A DNA stretch of 64,000 nt from an uncultured Acidobacteriota bacterium (GTDB lineage: Bacteria > Acidobacteriota > Terriglobia > Bryobacterales > Bryobacteraceae), in assembly GCA_902825945.1 (NCBI GenBank), contig CADECY010000031.1:1-64000 (forward strand). Direction: 5' to 3'. Below, one piece after another: positions 10,201-17,563 of this stretch. Numbering within the stretch: the first letter of the stretch is position 1; each line of letters begins with the position of its first letter. Position numbers and translations under genes: made by a program. Under the pieces are notes generated by a model. It saw only the letters and a program-made list of their open reading frames with translations, was not told where the DNA came from and made no database searches.

Positions 10201-10913
10201 ATCGATACCTGGGCGCCGCTGTTGCGTCCGAACTCGGCGGAAGCGTTCGAAGAGACGATCTTCATCTCGGCGACGGAGTCCGGATTCACGCGGATGGGGT
10301 TGTTGCCCACTCCGCCACCCGCGCTCACTTCGTTCATGTCGATGCCGTCGAGCGTGAAGTTCCAGGACCGGTCGCGCGCCCCGTTCATGTGTCCGCCGCC
10401 GCCCGTGTTGCCGCCCGAGTTCATGCCAGGCAGATAGGTGAGGATGGCAGTCGGGTCACGGCGGCGCGTGGCGACGATCGGCATCTCCTTCATGAGACGC
10501 TCGTTGATCGTGGGGCCGATATTGCCGGATTGGCTCAACTGGACCTGTTCGGCCGTCGCGGCCACCTCGACGCTCTCGACCACGTTGCCGACCTCGAGCA
10601 CGACATTGACGGTGGAGGGCACACCCACCGAAACCTGATTCCCCTTCGAGAGGAATTTCTTGAAGCCAGCAGCTTCGACCGAAACGCTGTAGAGGCCGAT
10701 CTGAATCGCTTCGAACTGGAAGTTGCCGGACGCTCCGGTTTCGGTCGCGAACGCGACTCCGGTCTGATCATTGGTGAGCATCACCTTTGCGTTGCCAATG
10801 ACAGCTCCCGTCGAATCGGAAACCGTTCCTACCAAACGGGACGTGGTTCCCTGCGCGAAAAGCACAGACACGCCCAAGAACATCGCGAGAAGAGACCCGA
10901 ATAATTTCCCCAT
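7299..10913 (-). CDS. Oar-like TonB-dependent receptor with CarboxypepD_reg domain (1)
   Basis: A roughly 1204-residue outer-membrane protein of the type massively expanded in Acidobacteria. A signal peptide (LLAMFLGVSVLFAQG) is followed by a Cna-B/CarboxypepD_reg beta-sandwich at about 25-110, seen as LVGTVSDSTGAVIGNAKV. A TonB plug follows, with DGIDMNEVSAGGG, EFGRNSGAQVSMVTKSG and a FYRTPRLNANQWEDN stretch. A very large barrel ends in a terminal Phe (LGAKINF). These proteins are thought to import oligosaccharides or peptides; the substrate is unknown. The frame starts at TTG 10919, but ATG at 10913 gives a normal signal peptide. The photolyase gene ends 39 bases upstream on the same strand. 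Confidence 0.88.
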   Translation of the reverse strand: MGKLFGSLLAMFLGVSVLFAQGTTSRLVGTVSDSTGAVIGNAKVMLTNDQTGVAFATETGASGNFQFEAIQIGLYSVSVEAAGFKKFLSKGNQVSVGVPSTVNVVLEVGNVVESVEVAATAEQVQLSQSGNIGPTINERLMKEMPIVATRRRDPTAILTYLPGMNSGGNTGGGGHMNGARDRSWNFTLDGIDMNEVSAGGGVGNNPIRVNPDSVAEMKIVSSNASAEFGRNSGAQVSMVTKSGGNEIHGNMFWFYRTPRLNANQWEDNLNRIGKQNFIQNIYGGSVGGPIRKNKMFYFANWQELRAVRSVSQTATVLTEQARNGIFRFNPAGQNRPAGVAGASVDVAGNPIVPVQTYNIATSDPDRRGLDPTIRQLLASTPVPNRFDAAGDGLNYGGYVFRPTETEKQRDLTAKIDYIINDKNTVFARLYGGFQNTLCDGVNGGLPRVPGAPCLVDTKRTPRNYAFNWRTNPRPAITNEFVAGYSAFAFEFPNPVEDLKNPTFIGPTLQTGSAVTIPVATTFGNERTLKTYQFVDNFSYFAGAHAFKGGANFRFVQHLDTRGSIGGQNSALQVNFDRTLNTVNPTAFGLPAAVNQAVDRPALESMINLLLGRVGTLMQGFVAQGNSFRTGTFDFDSRFYEYDVYFQDTWKVSKRLTLDLGLRWEGRKQPTSAGQQPLLTPGTAIAAGTAPSNTLRWSAGNLYRSDYNNWSPSIGFAWDPFGDSKTSIRSNYRLAYDRLPTFLLSSFLLPSMPGSVLGEVNSAYGAAGGRLAGLPSLTPTRTPQDLAQPVPFSLASNTVVDPNLETPQTHMWSFGIQRQVADRTVVEVNYIGRRAHNLLGGYNVNQAEIRSNGFLDAFRTASGGGESQLLDRLFSADGRRNAGESGAAFLRRQFAPDLRINNVAGVANALAQRTQSGTNLSNASGLGPYFFYPYPQFSGGLSVIDSNDFSTFHSLQIGIDRRFKSGANIQAYYTWSKAMDTRSYDPTFTLAGGGATQTAANTPHDINNRKLNYAISDFDRTHQLQMIGTQELPFGRGKRFASSANPVVDRLIGGWNLSGLFRVTSGRPFSVFSGSSTFNSFVGSFANCNGCTRADGQTRQEDGLVWYFNPSERGKFTAPGIGEYGNTGRNFFRGDGVYNLDFSLAKKTSLTERFSLELRVDFVNFTNSPSFGFPTTTITSALFGRIRDSVISTSRQTMLGAKINF

Positions 10914-10952
10914 AAACAAAAGGTAACAGATGCCCGGCGGCCATCGCCGGCA

Positions 10953-12347
10953 CTAGTGTTTTTCGACACCCGGAGGGAGTGTTCCAGTCATCCGCATGAA
11001 CGAAATCTCGCGCAGGTAGGAGTCCACCGAAGTCTTGCGCTTCATCCCGTCGAACGACATGAATCGCACCATCCCGAATACTTCCCGCTCGCCCCATGGG
11101 CGGTCGTGCAAGCCGAAACACCAAAGGATATTGGTGTACGTGTTCGGATCGCGTCCATCGAGAGCGTACTTGTCGTTCAGATGGATCATTACCGCTAGCG
11201 CCGATTCCGGATCGGACGACCACTCGATGATCTTCTTGCCCCAGTACATGCGATAGTAGCCGTGGATCTTGCCGGTCATCAGCAATTCATGCTGGCAGGC
11301 GTTCCAGAGTGGATCGTGTGTCTGCGCGGCTTCGAATTGCTCGAGCGAATAGACGTGCTCGCGGCGGTCGCCCGCGTGTTTGTACAGAGTGTCGAGTGCC
11401 CAGCCGGGAATGGCCGAGAGCTCATCGGCGCGAGGCGCCCACAGCGCGTGGTTGAACGCCAGTTCGCGCCGTACGATCAACTCTTCGAGGAACTCGGGCG
11501 CGGGTCCGCGAGCTTTGGCGGCGAGCGCGACTTCGAGCGGGGAGATGTGCCCGAAATGCAGCCACGGGCTCAGGTTCGAAGTGGCATGCGCGCCGGGGTC
11601 GTTCTTGTCCGCCCCGTATCGCGCGAGGTCCCGGCCGAGGAACGCGCGCAGCCGCGCCTCGGCGGCGAGACGGCCTCCGGTGAACGCCATCGACGGTCTC
11701 ACCGAGTGATCGATTTCGCACGAGGCAACCAGGTCCGGGATCGCCTCTTTCGTCACCTCGAGGTGAATGCCGGGCGGCGGACCGTTCCATGCGTGCTTCG
11801 CCACTACTTGCTCGACCGGGCGCAGGAACTCGCCGAGTACGCGATGGATCTTGGGCCGGATCGTGTAAGCCGCGTACTCCTTCTTTTCGAAGCTCCGCAT
11901 CGGCACGATACAACTCGAGTCCACCGCGAAATACGGCACGCCGATCTTCGCGGGCACGCTCGCGTTGTGCGCGGCCGGGATGAAGACCGGATAGTCGTCG
12001 GTGACCACGAGTGCGGACTCCGCCGCCAGCCGGTAGGGGATGTCGTTCGCATCGGACCTGCGTTTGCGCAAGTAGAACACGTATCCGATGCCGCGTTCGC
12101 GCAGCCGCCTCGCCGTCTCCGGAACCCCTGCGAGCAGAAACGTATGGAACCGGTCACTTGCGAACGGGTAGGTGCAGGTCACCGCTTCATAGACGAGCAC
12201 GGGCAGCTTCAGCCGGTTGGCGTGCGATACCGCGAACTCGAGTGAGTGGTTGGAATCGGCCCGGCGGTTCATCTGCGCCCAGTAGAGGACGTAGCGCGCG
12301 CCGCGGCGCTCGGGCGAATCGTTCAAGCAACGAACACGAGGATCCAC
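10953..12347 (-). CDS. Class II deoxyribodipyrimidine photolyase
   Basis: A 464-residue light-driven DNA repair enzyme that reverses cyclobutane pyrimidine dimers using FAD. The class II hallmarks are the N-terminal antenna-domain motif YVLYWAQMNRRADSNHSL and the C-terminal FAD-domain signature RPWGEREVFGMVRFMS. A central NHALW/AWNGPP-type region is also present. The length matches the family. The GTG at 12347 is the best start in the short divergent gap to the radical SAM gene. An Oar-like receptor lies immediately downstream on the same strand but is unlikely to be functionally related. Confidence 0.93.
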   Translation of the reverse strand: MDPRVRCLNDSPERRGARYVLYWAQMNRRADSNHSLEFAVSHANRLKLPVLVYEAVTCTYPFASDRFHTFLLAGVPETARRLRERGIGYVFYLRKRRSDANDIPYRLAAESALVVTDDYPVFIPAAHNASVPAKIGVPYFAVDSSCIVPMRSFEKKEYAAYTIRPKIHRVLGEFLRPVEQVVAKHAWNGPPPGIHLEVTKEAIPDLVASCEIDHSVRPSMAFTGGRLAAEARLRAFLGRDLARYGADKNDPGAHATSNLSPWLHFGHISPLEVALAAKARGPAPEFLEELIVRRELAFNHALWAPRADELSAIPGWALDTLYKHAGDRREHVYSLEQFEAAQTHDPLWNACQHELLMTGKIHGYYRMYWGKKIIEWSSDPESALAVMIHLNDKYALDGRDPNTYTNILWCFGLHDRPWGEREVFGMVRFMSFDGMKRKTSVDSYLREISFMRMTGTLPPGVEKH

Positions 12348-12393
12348 TCGCTCATTGATGCTTCAATCGTGCTCGCGGATAGAATAATAGGAG

Positions 12394-13467
12394 ATGCGCG
12401 CTTGGAACCGGGCGAAACTTCTGTGGGGCTACCTTCGCCGCCGGGAACAACTCGGAGCGCTGCCGGTGGAGTACATTGTCGAGACCACGGCGAAGTGCAA
12501 CCTCTATTGCCCGATGTGTCCGCGCGAGACGTTCAAGCAGCCGAAAGAAGACATGACGGACGCGATATTCGATCGTCTCGTCACCGAAGCCGGCCAATCG
12601 GCCGAGCACATGATGTTGATCGGGCTCGGTGAACCCTTCCTCGATCCGAAGATCTTTGACCGCATCGAGTACTGCGAGCGCCACCAAGTCCACACCTTGC
12701 TTTCAACCAACGGAACGCTGCTCGACGAAGAGTCCGCGAAGCGCATCCTCGAATCGCCACTCGCGCACATCACGCTGAGCTTCGACGGCTCCACGAAGGA
12801 GTCGTTCGAGTACTACCGCAAAGGAGCACGGTTCGAGCGTGTGCGGGACAACTTCGTGCGATTCGCAAAGATGAAGGCCGAGCGCGGATCGGGGCCGCAG
12901 GTTGTGGTCCAGATGGTGCGCATGGAACGCAACGCGGGCGAAGTGGACGAGTTCATGAAGTTCTGGGCAGCAGTACCAGGCGTGGATGAAGTCCGCATCA
13001 AGGAAGACGAAACCAACCTGATGCGGCCCGACGCCGGACACGCCGCCGGCGACTGGAAGCATCCGTGCCACTATCTCTGGCGTGGCCCGATGTATGTGAA
13101 GTGGAATGGCGACATCTATCCGTGCTGCCAAAGCTACATGGTGGAAGGCAAGCCCGTTGGCAATATCGGCGAACAGCCGCTGGCGGCGATCTTCGATTCG
13201 GCGGAGATGCGGCGCATGCGAAAACTGCACGCCGAGGGCCGCGGCGGCGAGATCGAAATCTGTTCGCGCTGCTGCACGACAATTCCGCATCCGGTGCTGG
13301 TAGCGGGCAGCCTGCTGCTGCACGGTGCCACGGTTCGGAGGCTGTTGCCATGGGTCGAGCGGCTGACGTACTTTGCGAAGCTGCCGAAGCGGCTGCTCAC
13401 GCCGCCGAAGCGGCAGGCGGTTCCCGAGGATCTGGTTCAGATCGACACGCGCCCACCGGTACGCTGA
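12394..13467 (+). CDS. Radical SAM protein with SPASM domain
   Basis: A 357-residue radical SAM enzyme. The 4Fe-4S cluster motif CNLYCPMC supplies Cys35, Cys39 and Cys42. The C-terminal third has the SPASM cysteines, including YPCCQSY and ICSRCC, which bind auxiliary clusters. SPASM proteins typically modify peptides or proteins or act on sugars and tungsten cofactors; no substrate is implied here. A GGAG directly abuts the ATG, which is too close for a good ribosome site. The short divergent gap to the photolyase gene holds a TAGAAT element at 12380-12385. The next gene downstream is the leaderless subtilase, 200 bases away. A functional link is possible but unproven. Confidence 0.9.
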   Translation: MRAWNRAKLLWGYLRRREQLGALPVEYIVETTAKCNLYCPMCPRETFKQPKEDMTDAIFDRLVTEAGQSAEHMMLIGLGEPFLDPKIFDRIEYCERHQVHTLLSTNGTLLDEESAKRILESPLAHITLSFDGSTKESFEYYRKGARFERVRDNFVRFAKMKAERGSGPQVVVQMVRMERNAGEVDEFMKFWAAVPGVDEVRIKEDETNLMRPDAGHAAGDWKHPCHYLWRGPMYVKWNGDIYPCCQSYMVEGKPVGNIGEQPLAAIFDSAEMRRMRKLHAEGRGGEIEICSRCCTTIPHPVLVAGSLLLHGATVRRLLPWVERLTYFAKLPKRLLTPPKRQAVPEDLVQIDTRPPVR

Positions 13468-13566
13468 CGCAAAACTCATAGTACCCGTCAAAGGGAAATA
13501 CCCGCGCCATTCGTTCTTCAGTCAAAGGCGGCGTTTCGGAGAGCCGCTTCCAAACAACGGAGCAAT

Positions 13567-13589
13567 GCGGAACCGCCTGCCGGTTCCGC
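13567..13589. promoter_or_regulatory. Perfect 9-bp hairpin upstream of the subtilase gene
   Basis: GCGGAACCG (13567-13575) pairs perfectly with CGGTTCCGC (13581-13589) over a five-base loop. It lies in the 200-base gap between the radical SAM gene and the protease gene and has no T-tract. It may be a weak terminator or leader structure. A further GGAACCGG at 13636-13643 could form an alternative pairing with CCGGTTCC at 13580-13587. Confidence 0.4.
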
Positions 13590-13667
13590 AAGGAACAATA
13601 ACCTCGAGAGGCCGGTGTGTCTCGCGCCATGGCGCGGAACCGGCAAGGGCAATCGGAGGCCAGAAAA

Positions 13668-16600
13668 ATGAAACGTGAATACATGATGCGCGGCCAACGG
13701 GTCGCGATCGATGAACTCGATGGCGTCGTCGCGGTGAAACCGGCGAAGCGGGAGGAGTCTGGAGAAGAAGCATTCCGGGCATTCGGAACGGCCGCGTCAC
13801 TGAAGACCGCGGAAATCGCCGAGGGCGACTGGGGGCCATTCGAAAAGGCCGGATGGCGCCTGATGCGTCCCAACGCGCAACTGGCGGCGGCGATGCAGGC
13901 GCGCTCGATGCCGGATGGACCCGATGAAGCGCGCCGCGTCTTCCGTCATCCGAGCGGACGGATCTACCTCGGATCGAACCGCCTGACGGTGAAGTTGCGT
14001 GCTGATCTTCCGGAGAGCAACGTCAATGCGAAGCTCGCCGCTGCGGGTCTCGAGACCGTGCGCCGCCTCGGATTCGCGCCGAACCTGTTCGAAGTGAAGG
14101 TAGCCGCGGGGCGCGACTTCCTCGATGTCTCGATGGCGCTCGGTTCGGACAAAGACTTCGTCTACGCGGAGCCCCAGTTCATCGAACACATCCCCGGCCG
14201 CTTCGTTCCCACCGATCCGGACTACGGCCAGCAATGGCATCTCGAGAATACCGGTCAGGATGGAGGCACCGCGGGCGCCGACATCAGTGCGCAAGACGCG
14301 TGGAACATGACTCGCGGGCTCGGAGTTCGGGTGGCCGTGATCGACAACGGCATAGACGTAAATCACCCCGATCTCAGCGCCGCGATCGCGGCCCGGTCCG
14401 GATTCTTCCAAGCCGGAGGCGCTTTCGTACAAGGTGTGGCGGGGTTCCCGAATGGCAATCACGGCACGTTTTGCTCGGGTATGGCGCTCGCGCGGGCCAA
14501 CAACGCCGAGGGCGTCGTGGGCGTCGCCAATCAGGCGGAGTTCCTGGCGATCGCCTGCCTGGTGGACCAACTCGGCGATCAAGCAACACTGGCCCGCGCG
14601 GTGGCTTACGCCGCCGACCCGCGCCAGGAGACTCCTGCCGCCGGCGCCGACGAGGGCGCTGATGTCATCTCCTGCAGCCTTGGCCCCAACAACGCGCCAT
14701 GGCCGATGACGCAGGTGCTCCAGGATGCGATCGACTTCGCTGTGACCAACGGCCGCGGAGGGCTCGGGACTCCGATCTTCTGGGCCAGTGACAACGGCAA
14801 CGTGCCGCTGAATCAGGACGAAGTGGTGTCGTACGCAAACACGATCGCCGTTGGGCGGTCCACCCGGAACGACCTCGAGGACAACAGCGCGCACGGTCCG
14901 GAACTGGACTTCCTCGCCACGGGAGTCGATGTTCACAGCACCAATTCCGGGGGTGGCTATGGCGATAGCACTGGCACGAGCTTCGCTGCCCCCACGGCCG
15001 CGGGCGTAGGCGCACTGGTGGTCGCCGTCAATCCGAATCTGACGTGGCAACAGGTCCGCCAGACCATGCGCGATACGTGCGACAAGATCGGTGGAGCCGT
15101 GTACGATGGCACCGGTCATAGTGACGACTACGGGTTCGGGCGCGTCAATGCGGCTCGAGCGGTTTGCACCGCCGGACGCGTGGTGGAGTTGCTCACTCCG
15201 TCGGTTACGTTCAACGATGTTCCGGAAAGCGAACCAACAGCCCGCGCCGTCGTCTTCTCGGTGATCACTTGTCAGACCGCGACCTTCCAGATCGTCGCCG
15301 GACCTACGGTCACGAGCGGACCCGGAAGCTTCGGCACACTCCCGAGTCCGAATGCGGCGCTGCCGGCCGCAATGAACCTTTCAACGCGAGAGGCAAGGCT
15401 CTGGCTCTCGTTCACCGGCACCAACGACGGCGACATCGCCTCGGGCGAGGTGACCGTCCGTCTCGTGGAGACAGGCCAGGAATGGGTGATCCCGATCTCG
15501 GCCAACACGATCGCGCGGCCCACGGTCGCGGCACTAATGGTGCTCGATCAGAGCGGATCGATGCAGTCTCCTTCTGGCCTTGCCGGATTTGCGACGCGGA
15601 ACGACGTCCTGAAGTTTTCGGCGCCCGTTTTCGTCAATCTCATTCAGGAGAACAACGGCATCGGCATCGCCGCGTTCGATCACGATCCCTACACGCGAAT
15701 GAACGTACAGACCGTGGGTGCCCCCGGCCCGTTCGATCCCGTGCGGGCAACCGCGCTCGGCGCCATTGCCGCGCATACGCCGAATCCCGCGGGTCTCACG
15801 GCTATCGGAGACGGTGTCGAACGCGCCAAGGATTTGCTCGACGCCGCCCCCGGCTACGATCAGAAAGCCACTATCGTATTCACCGACGGCTTCGAGACCG
15901 ACGCCAAGTACATCTCGGATGTCGCGGGACTGATCAATGACCGAGTGTTCGCGATCGGACTTGGAACGGCGGACCAGATTCAACCGGCCGCGCTCACCGC
16001 GCTCACCAACGGCACGGGCGGATATCTGCTGCTCACGGGCGCGCTCGGTCCGGACGACACGTTCCGGCTGGCAAAGTACTACCTGCAGATCCTCGCGGGT
16101 GTCACCAATCAGGACATCGTGCTCGACCCCGAGGGTTCGATCAAGCCCGGGCAGAAACACCGGATTCCGTTCCATCTCAACGAGACCGACATCGGTGTCG
16201 ACTCGATTCTTTTGAGCCAGGCCAACACTCCGGTTCTGCGGTACGCTCTCGAAACTCCGGCGGGCGATCTGATCGATCCGGTGCTGGCCGGCGCCACGCC
16301 GTCGATCTCTTACACGGCGGCCCAAGGCGTCAGCTTCTACCGCATGACGCTACCGGTGCCGCTGGGCGTGGGCGCGAAGGCGGGCAAGTGGCACGCGGTG
16401 CTGACCGTCGATCCTACTTACTACAAGCGCTACCTCGCCTCGCTCGACAACCAGAAAGAGTTGTATCAGCAGGTGGCCGCTCACGGCGTGCGCTACAGCC
16501 TGAGCGTACATTCCTATTCGGGCCTGCGGATGCAGGGACGTGTGACCCAGAACTCGAACGAGCCCGGCGCCACGATGGCCGTGCGCGCGGTGCTCACCGA

Positions 16601-17177
16601 GTACGGTCTGCCGATCGGCGGAAATCGCGCAACGGTTCGCGCGGAGTTCGAACGTCCGGATGGAACCAAGGGTGTGCTCGCGATGCCGGAGACCGATCCC
16701 GGTTCTGGCATCTTCCAGGCAGCCTTGGGAGCGCCGCTCAACGGCGTCTACCGGTTCCGCATGCTGGGAGACGGCAAGACTCTACGCGGCCGTCCGTTTA
16801 CCCGTGAGCAACTGCTGACGGGCGCGGTGTGGAAGGGTGGCGACAACCCTCCGCCTACATCGAAGGATGATCCCAATACGGCGAAAGACGACCTGTGCCG
16901 GCTGCTCAACTGCCTGCTCGGCGAGAAGACGATTCGGCCTGAATTCCAGAAACGTCTGCTCGAACTCGGTATCGATCTCGACTCGGCTCGCGCCTGCTTG
17001 CGGGCTTGGTGCCGCCGGCCCCCGGTCCGTCCGGTTTCGCCGGGTTCCATCACGGTGGGGACGGTTCCGGTGAGCGGAACCCTTCTCACCCCAGCCGTGA
17101 GCACGGTACCCGCACTCGCGATCTCGTCCGAGGCGGCCGATCTCATTCGGCAGCTTGCCCTGGAACTGGACCGCTAG
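13668..17177 (+). CDS. Leaderless subtilisin-family (S8) protease with VWA domain and shared C-terminal module
   Basis: About 1169 residues, starting at ATG 13668 with GGAGG eight bases upstream. The first 200 residues look like a pro-region. The S8 catalytic triad is Asp226 (VIDNGID), His265 (NHGTFCSG) and Ser438 (GTSFAAP). After about residue 505 comes a module also found in the carboxypeptidase encoded downstream: a beta-sandwich region, a VWA domain with MIDAS motif DQSGS at 627-631, further beta-rich domains, and a tail with CRLLNCLL and RACLRAWC. A Pro/Val-rich extension of about 55 residues follows. No signal peptide or Tat motif is visible, which is odd for a subtilase. It is probably co-transcribed with the 99-residue gene and the M14 gene. 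I do not know a characterised protein with this architecture. Confidence 0.88.
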   Translation: MKREYMMRGQRVAIDELDGVVAVKPAKREESGEEAFRAFGTAASLKTAEIAEGDWGPFEKAGWRLMRPNAQLAAAMQARSMPDGPDEARRVFRHPSGRIYLGSNRLTVKLRADLPESNVNAKLAAAGLETVRRLGFAPNLFEVKVAAGRDFLDVSMALGSDKDFVYAEPQFIEHIPGRFVPTDPDYGQQWHLENTGQDGGTAGADISAQDAWNMTRGLGVRVAVIDNGIDVNHPDLSAAIAARSGFFQAGGAFVQGVAGFPNGNHGTFCSGMALARANNAEGVVGVANQAEFLAIACLVDQLGDQATLARAVAYAADPRQETPAAGADEGADVISCSLGPNNAPWPMTQVLQDAIDFAVTNGRGGLGTPIFWASDNGNVPLNQDEVVSYANTIAVGRSTRNDLEDNSAHGPELDFLATGVDVHSTNSGGGYGDSTGTSFAAPTAAGVGALVVAVNPNLTWQQVRQTMRDTCDKIGGAVYDGTGHSDDYGFGRVNAARAVCTAGRVVELLTPSVTFNDVPESEPTARAVVFSVITCQTATFQIVAGPTVTSGPGSFGTLPSPNAALPAAMNLSTREARLWLSFTGTNDGDIASGEVTVRLVETGQEWVIPISANTIARPTVAALMVLDQSGSMQSPSGLAGFATRNDVLKFSAPVFVNLIQENNGIGIAAFDHDPYTRMNVQTVGAPGPFDPVRATALGAIAAHTPNPAGLTAIGDGVERAKDLLDAAPGYDQKATIVFTDGFETDAKYISDVAGLINDRVFAIGLGTADQIQPAALTALTNGTGGYLLLTGALGPDDTFRLAKYYLQILAGVTNQDIVLDPEGSIKPGQKHRIPFHLNETDIGVDSILLSQANTPVLRYALETPAGDLIDPVLAGATPSISYTAAQGVSFYRMTLPVPLGVGAKAGKWHAVLTVDPTYYKRYLASLDNQKELYQQVAAHGVRYSLSVHSYSGLRMQGRVTQNSNEPGATMAVRAVLTEYGLPIGGNRATVRAEFERPDGTKGVLAMPETDPGSGIFQAALGAPLNGVYRFRMLGDGKTLRGRPFTREQLLTGAVWKGGDNPPPTSKDDPNTAKDDLCRLLNCLLGEKTIRPEFQKRLLELGIDLDSARACLRAWCRRPPVRPVSPGSITVGTVPVSGTLLTPAVSTVPALAISSEAADLIRQLALELDR

Positions 17178-17257
17178 ACGAAGTCACCCAATCGGCGAAC
17201 CGCCCCGCGAGGATCAACGCATCCTCGCGGCGGCGGTCCGCGCCCTGGAGCATCATC

Positions 17258-17557
17258 ATGGCATCGAATAACCGGCTGTTGATCCGCGCCGAGAGCGCGG
17301 ATCGTTTGCGCGAAATTCTGCGAACCGAATCGCTCGACCTCAACTGCGGAGGTCCGAAGCGGCTTCCCTCGGGGGAATGGGAAGTAGAAGCCTATGCGCC
17401 GAAAGGCGCAGAACAACGGCTTCGGGCGGCCGGCGCCACCGTGGAGGTAGACGCGCGCATGGAGAAGCGCGCCGAGTCGCGGCGCGCCGAAGTGGGGACA
17501 GGGGACCGGTTCCAGGGCGGGCGCATCCCGCCGCGCGGAACCGGGAGAAAGGAGTAA
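17258..17557 (+). CDS. Small protein encoded between the two proteases, possible pro-domain or inhibitor
   Basis: A 99-residue protein (MASNNRLLIRAESADRL...) with TGGAG seven bases before the ATG. Its alternating helix/strand pattern (LLIRAESADRLREIL, GEWEVEAYAPKGAEQRLRAA, ATVEVDARM) resembles the compact ferredoxin-like fold of protease pro-peptides and I9-type inhibitors. The end is charged and Gly-rich (EVGTGDRF, RGTGRKE). It sits 80 bases after the subtilase and 6 bases before the M14 carboxypeptidase. A role as trans-acting chaperone, inhibitor or adaptor for one of them is an inference from position and predicted fold only. Confidence 0.7.
   Translation: MASNNRLLIRAESADRLREILRTESLDLNCGGPKRLPSGEWEVEAYAPKGAEQRLRAAGATVEVDARMEKRAESRRAEVGTGDRFQGGRIPPRGTGRKE
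17506..17544 (+). promoter_or_regulatory. Hairpin just before the M14 gene ribosome-binding site
   Basis: CCGGTTCC (17506-17513) pairs with GGAACCGG (17537-17544). Inside it GGCGGG (17516-17521) pairs with CCCGCC (17527-17532) over a five-base loop. The structure ends three bases before the AAAGGAG of the carboxypeptidase gene and could couple or limit its translation. It also encodes the end of the small protein, so base pairing may partly reflect codon choice. Confidence 0.4.
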
Positions 17558-17563
17558 ACGGCC

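Noticed and set aside
13468..13671. Small open frame ending RGTGKGNRRPEK just before the subtilase, resembling the end of the 99-residue protein
   Set aside because: Only a few residues match and they derive from the repeated GCGGAACCGG sequence. There is no suitable start and no match to the rest of the small protein.
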